Notes: generated by a model from the sequence alone, not told the origin. 64,000 bases of DNA from CAYVBJ01 sp964449075 (GCA_964449075.1 CAYVBJ010000009.1:1-64000); one strand, 5' to 3'; shown: positions 54,177-62,762, numbered from the stretch's first letter. Numbers and translations: made by a program.

Positions 54177-54644
54177 ATGTTGAAAAAAATAATGCTTGTT
54201 CCTCTTCTCATTATTACAACTGAAATTAGCGGCTTTGCTCTCCATCCGAATGATATAACTTTAACCGGTTCTGAAAAGAGTGAGGTGATCACGATTAAAT
54301 GGGAAACCCTGGCCAATGTAGAATGGAAATGGGATGGCGATTTTTATGAAGCGGTATTCAGTAAAGAGGCAAAAGAACTAAATGGCAGGGAAGTGATTGT
54401 TGAAGGTTTTATGTTTCCGCTCGAATACTCCCGGAAACATAAAACTTTTTTGTTAAGCAGCACTCCAATGAGCGACTGTTTTTTCTGCGGCCCCGGTGAA
54501 GCAGAGTCCATGGTCTATATTCTCTCAGACGAACCGGTCGACTATAAAACATCACAATTTAAGATGAAGGGTACCTTTAAACTGGTTGAAGACACAAGCA
54601 TGGGAATTTTATACCAGCTCGAAAATGCGGTTCCTGTAGAATAG
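54177..54644 (+). CDS. Exported DUF3299 protein
   Basis: The 155-residue protein has a signal peptide (residues 1-21) and the DUF3299 pattern: a GREVIVEGFMFPLEYS strand, then SSTPMSDCFFCGPGEAESMVY. The Cys pair (CFFC) could bind metal or haem. The family is commonly found next to ABC permeases of this kind. It starts 5 bases after the permease gene. The function is unknown. Confidence 0.85.
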   Translation: MLKKIMLVPLLIITTEISGFALHPNDITLTGSEKSEVITIKWETLANVEWKWDGDFYEAVFSKEAKELNGREVIVEGFMFPLEYSRKHKTFLLSSTPMSDCFFCGPGEAESMVYILSDEPVDYKTSQFKMKGTFKLVEDTSMGILYQLENAVPVE

Positions 54645-54790
54645 ATTCTGTGTTGATTTATGTGATTCACTCTTTCCATCATCTTTCCGGCGTAACTGCC
54701 AATTACTATCTCAACAACCGCTCCTGACCGAACGCGGGTCTAATGAACATACTATATATCAATATGTGGAAATATTTGGCAAAATTATAA

Positions 54791-54806
54791 TTTAGTCTTG
54801 TCTAAA
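54791..54806. promoter_or_regulatory. Candidate operator upstream of the ZnuD-like receptor
   Basis: The 16-base sequence TTTAGTCTTGTCTAAA is an imperfect inverted repeat with six of eight pairs matching, 44 bases before the ATG at 54851. It resembles half-site patterns of DtxR/MntR-type or Fur/Zur-type regulators, so the receptor may have its own metal-controlled promoter. A TATATTTG element (54814-54821) matches the Bacteroidota -7 consensus TAnnTTTG; no matching -33 element is seen. Confidence 0.4.
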
Positions 54807-54850
54807 AATTAATTATATTTGTAATAATAATTAATCACAGTTTTTAGATA

Positions 54851-57082
54851 ATGCCCCAAAAAATAATTTTTTTGCTGATTGTTTTAATTTCAGTTTCCAT
54901 GAATTTTGCAAACTCTCAAAGCGGCGCCGATTCACTTAGAGGTATTGTTTATAATGCTCAAAACGGAGAACCACTGGCAGGAGCATCCGTTTTTATTGAG
55001 GAGCTTGAAACCGGAACATCGACTGGTAAAAACGGTCAATTTCAATTTAATAATCTGACGCCGGGTACATATTCTCTTGAAATCCGTTTTATCGGTTTTA
55101 AGATGCAAAACGTTACAGTAGCTATTCCTTATGAAGAGGAAACACTGACACTCTATTTGAAACCGGACCTTATAGAATCTGATGATATCATTGTTACAAG
55201 TTCTCCTGCCGGCAGAAATGTGCAGTATCAGCCTGCGCAGGCTTTTACAAGAGAAGATCTGCAAAGACGCGCAGCACCCTCAATTGGGGAGATGCTGGAT
55301 GGTAGTCCGGGTGTATCAATGCGCTCTTCTGGTTCAGCACCGTCACGTCCGGTGATCCGGGGTATGGACGGCGACCGGGTACTGATTTTGCAAAACGGTG
55401 AAAGGATGGGTGATCTTTCAGAAACGGCAGCCGATCACGCTATTTCAATGGAACCCCTGATGGCCGAAAGAATTGAGGTGGTGCGCGGTCCGGCAAGCTT
55501 GCTCTACGGGTCAAGTGCTATCGGCGGTGTAATTAATATCTTCAGTCATGATCTGCCACGAAACTGGGATCCGGGAATCTCTGGCAATGTTTCCACCCAG
55601 GGAGCTACTGTTAATAAACTGGGTGCTGGCTTGTTTCAGCTTCAGCAGGGAACCGAAAACTGGGCATTCACAGGCAGGGGATCATTCCGGGAAGCTGGAA
55701 ATGTACGGACTCCCGACGGTACACTTCCTGAGAGCTTCATCAGCAGTCATGATTTTGCAGCCGGAGCAGGTTATAGAAAAGAGCGATTTAAAACTGGCGC
55801 CGCGTTCTCATACATGAACCTTGACTATGGGTTACCCGAGGGAATTGATGACCCGGATGACAGAATTGAGTTGCAATCAAAGAGGTTTCAGTTTCAGTCC
55901 ATCTCATCTCTTGATTTAGAAGGACCTGTAAAAAATGCTGAGTTCAGAGTTCAGCTGAACCGCTATGAACATGATGAACTTGAATTTGATGGCATTCAAT
56001 CCGGGAATATTGAAAAAGACCTTGAACTAAAGTTTGAACAACTGAGTGTAAGTACATCTGTTACTTTTACGCATGACCAGATGGGTTTTCTTGAATCGGG
56101 GGCTTTTGGAGTGAATGGCTTTTGGCGTGAGTTGAATGTAAGCGGAGCGGAAGCTCTCACACCTGATGCGGAAAACTTCTTTATTGCAGGGTTTCTGTTT
56201 GAAGAGATTGGTCTGTCTGAGGCCGTATCACTTCAAACCGGCACCCGTCTTGAATTTCGCAGAATGGTTCCATTGAAGAATCAACAATTTACGGATCTCT
56301 CTGAGTTTGAAAAACGAAATGATCTTATTTTCTCAGGATCCGTCGGACTCAATGTGAGACCGGTTCAGAATGTGGAAATAGGAGCTCAAATTGCAAGGGC
56401 ATTTCGAACGCCTACCGTTGAAGAGCTTTTTTCGAACTCACCCCATCCTGGCAACGGCACATTTGATATAGGTAATCCGACTTTGGCAAACGAAACCAGT
56501 CTCGGAACTGATCTGTTCGTCCGATATAACAGCCGGAAATTATCACTGGAACTGGCCGGTTTCGCAAACCGGATTGATAATTTTGTAAAATTTACACCTA
56601 CCGGAAATGTTGATCAGGCATCGAATCTTCCAATCTTTGAATATAACTCTGCTGATGCATTACTAATTGGATTCGAGTTCTCTTCAGCGATCCGTCTTGC
56701 AAGCCGTTGGACCACAAACATAGTTGTCGATTTTGTTAAGGGAAGTGAACGTAATTCTGAAAATACACCCCTGCCTTTTATGCCGCCGCTTCGATCATCA
56801 TTTGAATTGAAATATGATCAATCAGACTGGTGGACAAGTACCAAAGTACGACTGTCCAATTCCCAGAACCGACTGGCTCCCGAAGAAGAGAGAACAGCGG
56901 GTTATGCACTTGTTGGTATACAGGCCGGTTATCGTTTTCAGACAGCCGGAAACCATTCGTTTGTACTGCGTCTTGACAATCTGCTGAACTCCAGTTACCG
57001 TGATCATCTGTCACGTGTTGAAAACCGGAACAATCCAATGCCGGGACGCAATGCAAATATTTCCTGGAGATGGGCTTTTTGA
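54851..57082 (+). CDS. ZnuD-like TonB-dependent zinc receptor
   Basis: The 743-residue outer-membrane protein has a signal peptide (residues 1-22), a carboxypeptidase-regulatory-like domain (about 28-115), a plug (about 120-235) and a barrel ending in aromatic NISWRWAF. The plug contains RPVIRGMDGDRVLILQNGE, GDLSETAADHAISMEP and RVEVVRGP-like IEVVRGPASLLYGSS, matching ZnuD-type zinc receptors, in which the ADHA motif follows the DLS motif. The gene is the last of the zinc operon but has its own promoter region of 206 bases. Confidence 0.9.
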   Translation: MPQKIIFLLIVLISVSMNFANSQSGADSLRGIVYNAQNGEPLAGASVFIEELETGTSTGKNGQFQFNNLTPGTYSLEIRFIGFKMQNVTVAIPYEEETLTLYLKPDLIESDDIIVTSSPAGRNVQYQPAQAFTREDLQRRAAPSIGEMLDGSPGVSMRSSGSAPSRPVIRGMDGDRVLILQNGERMGDLSETAADHAISMEPLMAERIEVVRGPASLLYGSSAIGGVINIFSHDLPRNWDPGISGNVSTQGATVNKLGAGLFQLQQGTENWAFTGRGSFREAGNVRTPDGTLPESFISSHDFAAGAGYRKERFKTGAAFSYMNLDYGLPEGIDDPDDRIELQSKRFQFQSISSLDLEGPVKNAEFRVQLNRYEHDELEFDGIQSGNIEKDLELKFEQLSVSTSVTFTHDQMGFLESGAFGVNGFWRELNVSGAEALTPDAENFFIAGFLFEEIGLSEAVSLQTGTRLEFRRMVPLKNQQFTDLSEFEKRNDLIFSGSVGLNVRPVQNVEIGAQIARAFRTPTVEELFSNSPHPGNGTFDIGNPTLANETSLGTDLFVRYNSRKLSLELAGFANRIDNFVKFTPTGNVDQASNLPIFEYNSADALLIGFEFSSAIRLASRWTTNIVVDFVKGSERNSENTPLPFMPPLRSSFELKYDQSDWWTSTKVRLSNSQNRLAPEEERTAGYALVGIQAGYRFQTAGNHSFVLRLDNLLNSSYRDHLSRVENRNNPMPGRNANISWRWAF

Positions 57083-57149
57083 ATGCTTAGGTAAGATTCC
57101 CTCTTCGGGGAACTGAGACACACATAGCCCTCTTCTTGACTGGATAACA

Positions 57150-57228
57150 ATCGTTCTGACGGAACGATGGCTTGAATGCCACTTATATTGTGATACCAAC
57201 CAATCGGTTCTAAGAGACGATGAGAACC
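57150..57228. repeat. Hairpin-rich element left of the assembly gap
   Basis: Two inverted repeats lie here. One has arms ATCGTTC (57150-57156) and GAACGAT (57162-57168) with a 5-base loop. The other has arms GGTTCT (57206-57211) and AGAACC (57223-57228) with an 11-base loop. They precede the N run and have no coding sense, so they probably belong to the same repeated element as the right-hand hairpins. Confidence 0.5.
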
Positions 57229-57247
57229 ATTTCAACACGCATCTATC

Positions 57248-57347
57248 NNNNNNNNNNNNNNNNNNNNNNNNNNNNNNNNNNNNNNNNNNNNNNNNNNNNN
57301 NNNNNNNNNNNNNNNNNNNNNNNNNNNNNNNNNNNNNNNNNNNNNNN
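57248..57347. other. Assembly gap (100 N)
   Basis: A run of exactly 100 N is a standard placeholder of unknown true length. The hairpins on both sides suggest that a repeated element, which assembly could not resolve, lies inside. No gene call should cross this gap. Confidence 0.98.
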
Positions 57348-57350
57348 TTA

Positions 57351-57405
57351 CCGTCTGCTTTAGCTGACGGGAAAAGGTCATTTCAAAACAAGTGGCTTTA
57401 GCCAC
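57351..57405. repeat. REP-like tandem hairpins right of the gap
   Basis: Two hairpins share the core GCTTTAGC. CCGTCtGCTTTAGCtGACGG (57351-57370) forms nine of ten possible pairs around a TT loop at its centre if the single T-T mismatch is allowed. GTGGCTTTAGCCAC (57392-57405) is a perfect 6-bp stem with a TT loop. Such paired hairpins are typical of REP elements mobilised by RAYT-type Y1 transposases, and of IS200/IS605 ends. A transposase, if present, would be in the N gap. Confidence 0.6.
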
Positions 57406-57474
57406 ATTTCTGCCACTCTTTACTTCAAGTAAACATATCAATCAAATATAAGACGAAGAGAAATAGTTACGAAT

Positions 57475-58281
57475 ATGAAACCCATACTTTTAAGAGGCAT
57501 ACCTTTTGATCAAAACTCATCCTGGCTGAAAGGAGCTGCGGATGCTCCTGGAAAAATCAGAGAGGTCATGTTTTCAGGAAGTTCAAACATGTTTACGGAA
57601 GGCGGGACTGAATTAATATCAGGAGTAAATATCAAGGACGCAGGTGATTTGAATATATCTGAAAAAAGTGAATATCCGCTAAAAATAAAAGAGGATATTC
57701 AATCATTTCTTGCAGAATATGATAAAATATTGGTACTTGGTGGTGATCATTCCATCACCTATCCTTTGATTCAGGCATTTACAGAACTGTACAATAATCT
57801 GACAATCCTGCATTTCGACGCCCATTCTGATCTGTACGATTCGTTGGATGGTAACCGGTATTCACATGCTTGCCCCTTTGCACGCATCATGGAAGAAAAC
57901 AAGGTAAAGCGCCTGGTTCAGGCCGGTATCCGCACCCTGAATGATCATCAGCGGGAACAGGCTGAGAAATTCGGGGTTGAGATCATTGATATGAAAAATC
58001 GTGACAAAATAAGTGAGCTGCAGTTCGAAGGGCCTGTTTATCTGTCACTCGATCTGGATGTTCTTGATCCGGGTTGTGCACCTGGCGTTTCGCACCATGA
58101 ACCGGGTGGATTTCAGGTGAGAGAATTACTAGATTATATTCAGAATTTGAAATTAAAACTGGTTGGAGCAGATATTGTAGAATACAATCCTCAAAGGGAT
58201 TTGCATAATATGACAGCCATGGTTGCTGTGAAATTTTTGAAAGAAATTGCCGGCAAATTAATAGGGAATGGACCGGAATAA
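57475..58281 (+). CDS. Agmatinase/arginase-family ureohydrolase
   Basis: The 268-residue protein has the manganese cluster motifs GGDHSITYPLI (His), HFDAHSDLYD (Asp-His-Asp), and SLDLDVLDPGCAPGVSHHEPGG (Asp-x-Asp). The conserved HACPFARI segment fits agmatinases. It probably hydrolyses agmatine to putrescine and urea, but other guanidino substrates are possible. It overlaps the next gene by 14 bases. It lies immediately right of the assembly gap, whose hairpins do not extend into it. Confidence 0.9.
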   Translation: MKPILLRGIPFDQNSSWLKGAADAPGKIREVMFSGSSNMFTEGGTELISGVNIKDAGDLNISEKSEYPLKIKEDIQSFLAEYDKILVLGGDHSITYPLIQAFTELYNNLTILHFDAHSDLYDSLDGNRYSHACPFARIMEENKVKRLVQAGIRTLNDHQREQAEKFGVEIIDMKNRDKISELQFEGPVYLSLDLDVLDPGCAPGVSHHEPGGFQVRELLDYIQNLKLKLVGADIVEYNPQRDLHNMTAMVAVKFLKEIAGKLIGNGPE

Positions 58282-59551
58282 GCAGATGATGAAATCTTTT
58301 GCATGTACTGTACTCTATAAGCTTGTGATTATTGGTTTGTTCTGTTTTCTTTTATTTTTCGGATGTAAATCGCCAAAAGAAACCGCTGAATCTGACACTC
58401 TTCATTCCCGGCTGGACAGCCTGATGAATTCCCATATAGATAATGGAGCTCTGCCCGGTGCCGTTTTACAGGTAAAAAAAGAGGGAGATGTTTTATATTC
58501 AAAAGCGTTCGGCTATGCACATCTGTATGATTACAATCTTGATACACTCAGAACTCCCGAAGTGATGACTACAGACCATCTGTTTGACCTGGCTTCACTT
58601 ACCAAGGTACTGGGAACAACAATGGGCATTATGATTCTGGCCGATAAAAATCTCATTCAGACAGATGACCCGCTCTACCGGTATTTGACTGAATTTAATC
58701 AGTCTCAAAAATCAGACATTACCATCCGCCACTTGCTTACCCACACGGCGGGGTTATATGAATGGCAGCCTCTTTACTACAAAGCTTCGAATAAAATTGA
58801 GAGATACCATGCAATTGCAGAAATGCCTCTTAAATATGAAGTGGGTAAAAACAGGCACTACAGTGACCTGGGTTTTATGTTATTGGGAGATATCATTGAG
58901 AAAGTTTCTGGACTATCACTTGACCGGTTCCTGATACAAGAATTGTATCAGCCTTTAGGGCTCAAACGAACCGCTTTTAATCCTCTTGATAAAGGGTACG
59001 ATAAGATAGCTGCTACTTCTCATGGTAACCCGTTCGAAAAAAAAATGGTTTATGATGACGATTTCGGATTTGAAGTATTGGTGAGCCCGGAAAGCTGGGA
59101 TGAGTGGCGTACCTATACTCTTGTGGGTGAAGTAAATGATGGAAATGCCTGGTATGCAAATAATGGGGTTGCGGGGCACGCAGGGCTATTTTCAACGGTT
59201 CAGGATATTCAGGTTTTATTAGATCTGTTGATAAACAGAGGTCTGTTTGACGGACAACATTTTATATCCAAAGAGATTATAGATAATTTTTTGACAAAAG
59301 ATGGATTCAATAATGCGATGGGCTGGGCGATGGACCCCAAGATCTTTTCTGCAGTTAATGCTCCTGGAGGTACATTTGGCCACACCGGGTTTACAGGTAC
59401 AAGTGTCGTGGTTATACCCGAAGCAGAGATATCAATTATTCTGCTTACAAACCGTCAGAATAAAGGAGTAACCGAATCAGGATATTATCAGGACATGTCG
59501 GCTATCAGAGAAGAAGTTTTTGAAATTATAAAAAGTCTGAATGATCTGTAA
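58268..59551 (+). CDS. Beta-lactamase-fold serine hydrolase lipoprotein
   Basis: This 427-residue protein belongs to the beta-lactamase/penicillin-binding class C family. Motifs are the nucleophile tetrad in DLASLTKVLG (SxxK near residue 112), the YSD-like RHYSDLGFMLLG and a late HTGFTGT (KTG equivalent). The N-terminal hydrophobic stretch ends with FLLFFGCKS, a lipoprotein signal. Start options are the ATG at 58268, overlapping the previous gene by 14 bases, or the ATGs at 58286 and 58289. It may act on cell wall peptides, esters or D-amino acid amides; true beta-lactamase activity is not implied. Confidence 0.88.
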   Translation: MDRNKQMMKSFACTVLYKLVIIGLFCFLLFFGCKSPKETAESDTLHSRLDSLMNSHIDNGALPGAVLQVKKEGDVLYSKAFGYAHLYDYNLDTLRTPEVMTTDHLFDLASLTKVLGTTMGIMILADKNLIQTDDPLYRYLTEFNQSQKSDITIRHLLTHTAGLYEWQPLYYKASNKIERYHAIAEMPLKYEVGKNRHYSDLGFMLLGDIIEKVSGLSLDRFLIQELYQPLGLKRTAFNPLDKGYDKIAATSHGNPFEKKMVYDDDFGFEVLVSPESWDEWRTYTLVGEVNDGNAWYANNGVAGHAGLFSTVQDIQVLLDLLINRGLFDGQHFISKEIIDNFLTKDGFNNAMGWAMDPKIFSAVNAPGGTFGHTGFTGTSVVVIPEAEISIILLTNRQNKGVTESGYYQDMSAIREEVFEIIKSLNDL

Positions 59552-59607
59552 TATCAATTATTGTAATATCGTAAATTCGTAAACCCTAAAAATAATAACT
59601 GTTGGAA

Positions 59608-60105
59608 ATGGAAAAATACATTCTTAAAAACCGAATAAACGCCAAATGGATGGTGGTCTCACTGATCTTCTTTTCGTTTTGTTTAAATACATCAAATGGT
59701 ATAGCCCAGACATCGGATATCTCTGAAAAAGTAAGCGCACTGTTTGATGCAATGCGCGAAAGCGATGGAGAGTCAGTCAGAAAGATATTTTATGAAGATA
59801 TCTCTATGAAAATCGTGGACCATACAGAGAATGGAACCATTCTGACGACCTCCTCGGCTGAAGGATTTATTGAAGCGGTCAGCAATTCCAAAAATGATAT
59901 TTGGGATGAGAGGTTTGATAACCTTGAAGTATTTATTGACGGAGATTTAGCTACAGCAGTCATGGATTACGGATTTTTTCTTAATGAAACATTCAGCCAT
60001 TGCGGCCAAAATGAGATCAGCTTCATTAATGATTCAGGCGAATGGAAAATATTTTCAATCATCTACTCGCGGCGGTCAGCCGGTTGTGAGAAATGGAGTC
60101 AATAG
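59608..60105 (+). CDS. Exported NTF2-like (SnoaL-type) protein
   Basis: From ATG 59608 the 165-residue protein has a signal peptide (residues ~12-35, ending NGIAQ) and a cone-shaped NTF2-like domain with repeated helices early (VSALFDAMRESDGESVRKIF) and beta strands late (GEWKIFSIIYSRR). A TTG at 59602 would add two residues. NTF2-like proteins can be enzymes or binding proteins. Two Cys residues near the end could form a disulfide. It ends 9 bases before the convergent RES toxin gene. Confidence 0.78.
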   Translation: MEKYILKNRINAKWMVVSLIFFSFCLNTSNGIAQTSDISEKVSALFDAMRESDGESVRKIFYEDISMKIVDHTENGTILTTSSAEGFIEAVSNSKNDIWDERFDNLEVFIDGDLATAVMDYGFFLNETFSHCGQNEISFINDSGEWKIFSIIYSRRSAGCEKWSQ

Positions 60106-60114
60106 AAGCGGGTG

Positions 60115-60561
60115 TCACACAAGCCGGTTGTCGAACAAAAAGTCGGAAATCCGTTTTATCGATATTTTTTGAAAGTCAGGATGTTCCGGATTTATCAGGT
60201 AATTATGCTCTTCAGGTATAATGGCTGATGGAATCCTTAAAATGGGAGATTTTTTCTCTTTTAGCCATTCATCTCCAATGGTTCTTGTTTGAAAGTAATT
60301 TTCCCGCTTTGTCCAGTCATCTTTTAATTGGGTTCTCAGAACGTTTTGAATGGTGAGAGAACCGGGTATATCAATTTCAACTGTTTTGAATATCCTGTTT
60401 AATCCCTCCCCGCTTCTGTGGACTAAATTTTCGAGACAGGCCAGGGCTCGGGTTGAAGCTGTATAGATCACAAAATTCCCTTTTGAATTCCATCTGGCAG
60501 CATACCCGGAAGCATGTAATTGGTTTGCCCACTGTTCGGTCGTGATTCGGTAAACGATCAT
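60115..60561 (-). CDS. RES-domain toxin (NAD+-degrading)
   Basis: The 148-residue protein has the RES family features: an early YRITTEQWAN (Arg), a TASTRALACLENL helix near residue 40, and SAIIPEEHNYLINPEHPDF near residue 115 with the conserved Ser and Asn. RES toxins degrade NAD+ and stop growth, and are neutralised by a cognate Xre/MbcA-type antitoxin. It is the second gene of a pair, 10 bases after the antitoxin. It shows no truncation, so the toxin is probably intact. Confidence 0.9.
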   Translation of the reverse strand: MIVYRITTEQWANQLHASGYAARWNSKGNFVIYTASTRALACLENLVHRSGEGLNRIFKTVEIDIPGSLTIQNVLRTQLKDDWTKRENYFQTRTIGDEWLKEKKSPILRIPSAIIPEEHNYLINPEHPDFQKISIKRISDFLFDNRLV

Positions 60562-60571
60562 TCTCTAATGT

Positions 60572-61003
60572 TTAAGCAAGAGCACCGTGTTCAATACGAT
60601 GGACCTCTTCGATGATCAGATCAATGCCGCCTGTTGTATGAAGGAGCTGAAAAGGCTGCTCGTTACCAAGCCCATAAGCGGGTTTTCTAAGCCAGGAACT
60701 AAACGATTCGGCACTTCCAAAGACTTGAATACCTTTTTGAAATAGTGAAACTATCTTTAAGAGTTGTTCACTGTTTAGCGCATTAAATTTTTTGTGCTGT
60801 TTATGATATCGCTGAACTGTTTTAAAAGAGAGATCCATTAATTCAGCTAATTCATCTTTTGTAAAATTTGAAAAATCAAGTATATCAAAAAACAGATCGG
60901 GAGATACCCCTTCAGTTGCGATTTTTAAGGTAGTAAAATCATTTTCTGAAACACTGTATTTGACTGCAACTTCTTCTACGCGATTTGCCATAACGCTGTA
61001 CAT
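60572..61003 (-). CDS. Xre/MbcA/ParS-type antitoxin
   Basis: The 143-residue protein has a helix-turn-helix part (FTKDELAELMDLSFKTVQRYHKQ, about residues 50-75) and a C-terminal DUF2384 toxin-binding domain (ESFSSWLRKPAYGLGNEQPFQLL). The upstream gene of the pair, it should repress its own promoter and block the toxin. Two starts are possible. ATG 61003 lies inside the palindrome, while ATG 60991 (MANRVEEV) leaves a normal leader after a TATAAT element at 61014-61019, so 60991 is the more likely. Confidence 0.88.
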   Translation of the reverse strand: MYSVMANRVEEVAVKYSVSENDFTTLKIATEGVSPDLFFDILDFSNFTKDELAELMDLSFKTVQRYHKQHKKFNALNSEQLLKIVSLFQKGIQVFGSAESFSSWLRKPAYGLGNEQPFQLLHTTGGIDLIIEEVHRIEHGALA

Positions 61004-61031
61004 TTGTCTTATTATTATAGACTAATGTACA
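60997..61031 (-). promoter_or_regulatory. Autoregulatory operator of the toxin-antitoxin pair
   Basis: Arms TGTACAT (60997-61003) and ATGTACA (61025-61031) are perfect inverted repeats separated by 21 bases. A TATAAT element on the minus strand (61014-61019) lies between them. Antitoxins of this class bind such repeats to repress the operon, often with the toxin. Confidence 0.55.
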
Positions 61032-61058
61032 AATATTTTTCTGGTTTTCAAAGCCTTT

Positions 61059-62762
61059 TTAATCTTTAGATGACTTGACAGCTACTGCAAATCCTTTTTC
61101 AAAAGCTTTAATGGCTGCTTCAACGGTATCAGGTGATGCGCCTTTAGCGGTCCACTGCTGACCTTCTTTTTCAAGGGTAAGAGTTACAATTACCAGTGAA
61201 TCCGTATCCGGGCTTAGAATTTCAACTTCGTGGTTCTTTACTTCCAGGGTCAGAATTTTATCTGTTTCTGCTTTAATGGCACTCAGTGTTGCATCTACAG
61301 GTCCAACCCCCTTTGTCCTGGAGATAATTTCTCTTCCGTTGATTTTTAATTTCACACCTGCACTGATCAATTCATCTTTTCGCATGGTTAGTTTATAGTC
61401 AAGAACCTCAAGCGGATAATCGAGTCCGGTATCTTCGTTCAAGACCATGGTTTGCAGGTACTCTGTTTCATGCTTTTTTAAAGATTTTCCCCGTTTATTG
61501 ATGCGCTCAATATATTCCTGGTACAGTTTTTTATGATTTTCATCCATTTTCAAATTAGCCAAATCCATATCACGCGACTTCCCCCACGATTCCTTCTGCA
61601 TCTCAATAAATCCTGAATTGATATAACTTTTGATGTGTTCTATATCCGGTTCTAAAACGGGTGGGGTGAGGGAGTGTTTGGCAACCACTTTTGTATCTTT
61701 CAAACCAGATCCTGTAAGAACTAGGAGACATTTGCTATTTTTAAATAGTTCCGGATGGTTTTTAAAGGCGGCCAGTGGAAGGGCACAGGCTGGTTCGGTA
61801 AAATGACCTTCTTCTACAGCCATCTCTCTGAGAGAAATTAAAATTTCATCTTCTGTTGTAGTGAACGCCTTGCCATTCGTCACCTTGATCCCATTCAGCA
61901 CTTTATAAAAATCAATAGGGTTAGAAGCAGCAACAGCCGATGCCATCGTTGTAACTTTCTCTTTTTGAATTTTTTTCTTTTTGAAGATCCCCTCAACTAC
62001 CGGTGAGCTCTCTTCAGGTTGCACAGCAATAAGCGATGGTATGTGATCTACGATGCCGGCCTTTTTCATCTCCCTGAAGCCTTTAAAAATAGCTGCAAAA
62101 TTGGTTCCGCATCCAACAGGTATAAAAATGTAATCAAAATCAGTACCTCCCTGTTCAACCAGCTCATATGAAAATGATTTTTGACCCTCTTCACGGAATA
62201 CATAATCTCCCGCGAGATAGTAGTTTCCTGACGTGGCAAATTCGCGGCAAAGAGTTTCGCACGTACTGAAATCACCCTGAATTCGAATAATGGTTGCATC
62301 ATAAATAATTGCCTGGGCGATTTTAGCTTCAGATGTGCTTTCAGGAACAAATACAAAACAGGGTATTTTAAAATAGCATGCGTAGGCAGCTACCGATGCA
62401 GCCATATTGCCTGTAGAAGCCAGGCAGATGGCATCTGCATCCAGTTCAAGAGCTTTTTGAACTTCAATATAACTTCCTCTGTCTTTAAAACAACCGGTGG
62501 GATGTTCAAATTCCAGTTTCGCAAAGAGTTCCGCCTGGTAAGTATCAGATAATCTGTTCAGTCTCTTTAAAGCGGATGGATGGTTCTTAAGCGGGTCAGG
62601 AACAATCTCTTTTAAAGGATACTGTATCTCTTTTCGTGCTTCATTGTATTCAATCGATAATACGCCGCCGCATACTGTACAATAAGTTGTTGTTTCGTGT
62701 TCACTGTTTTCTGCACCGCACATAATGCATTTCATTGAATATCCGCTGTGAATAGTATTCAT
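61059..62762 (-). CDS. Threonine synthase-like PLP enzyme fused to a LeuA-type regulatory domain
   Basis: The 567-residue protein (start at 62762; ATG 62735 is equally good) has an N-terminal zinc ribbon (MKCIMCGAEN...CTVCGG), a PLP-dependent threonine synthase core with the Lys in HPTGCFKDRGS (about residue 97), and GGTDFDYIFIPVGCGTN. From about residue 455 to the end lies a LeuA-type dimerisation/allosteric domain (DYKLTMRKDELISAGVK, TKGVGPVDATLSAI, GASPDTVEAAIKAF). This domain binds branched-chain amino acids in isopropylmalate synthase. The fusion suggests end-product control of threonine synthesis by leucine or isoleucine. The gene may be transcribed with the small acidic gene 92 bases upstream. 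Confidence 0.9.
   Translation of the reverse strand: MNTIHSGYSMKCIMCGAENSEHETTTYCTVCGGVLSIEYNEARKEIQYPLKEIVPDPLKNHPSALKRLNRLSDTYQAELFAKLEFEHPTGCFKDRGSYIEVQKALELDADAICLASTGNMAASVAAYACYFKIPCFVFVPESTSEAKIAQAIIYDATIIRIQGDFSTCETLCREFATSGNYYLAGDYVFREEGQKSFSYELVEQGGTDFDYIFIPVGCGTNFAAIFKGFREMKKAGIVDHIPSLIAVQPEESSPVVEGIFKKKKIQKEKVTTMASAVAASNPIDFYKVLNGIKVTNGKAFTTTEDEILISLREMAVEEGHFTEPACALPLAAFKNHPELFKNSKCLLVLTGSGLKDTKVVAKHSLTPPVLEPDIEHIKSYINSGFIEMQKESWGKSRDMDLANLKMDENHKKLYQEYIERINKRGKSLKKHETEYLQTMVLNEDTGLDYPLEVLDYKLTMRKDELISAGVKLKINGREIISRTKGVGPVDATLSAIKAETDKILTLEVKNHEVEILSPDTDSLVIVTLTLEKEGQQWTAKGASPDTVEAAIKAFEKGFAVAVKSSKD

Noticed and set aside
57232..57441. Reverse frame crossing the N run
   Set aside because: It is an artefact of translating N bases; the flanks are non-coding hairpins.
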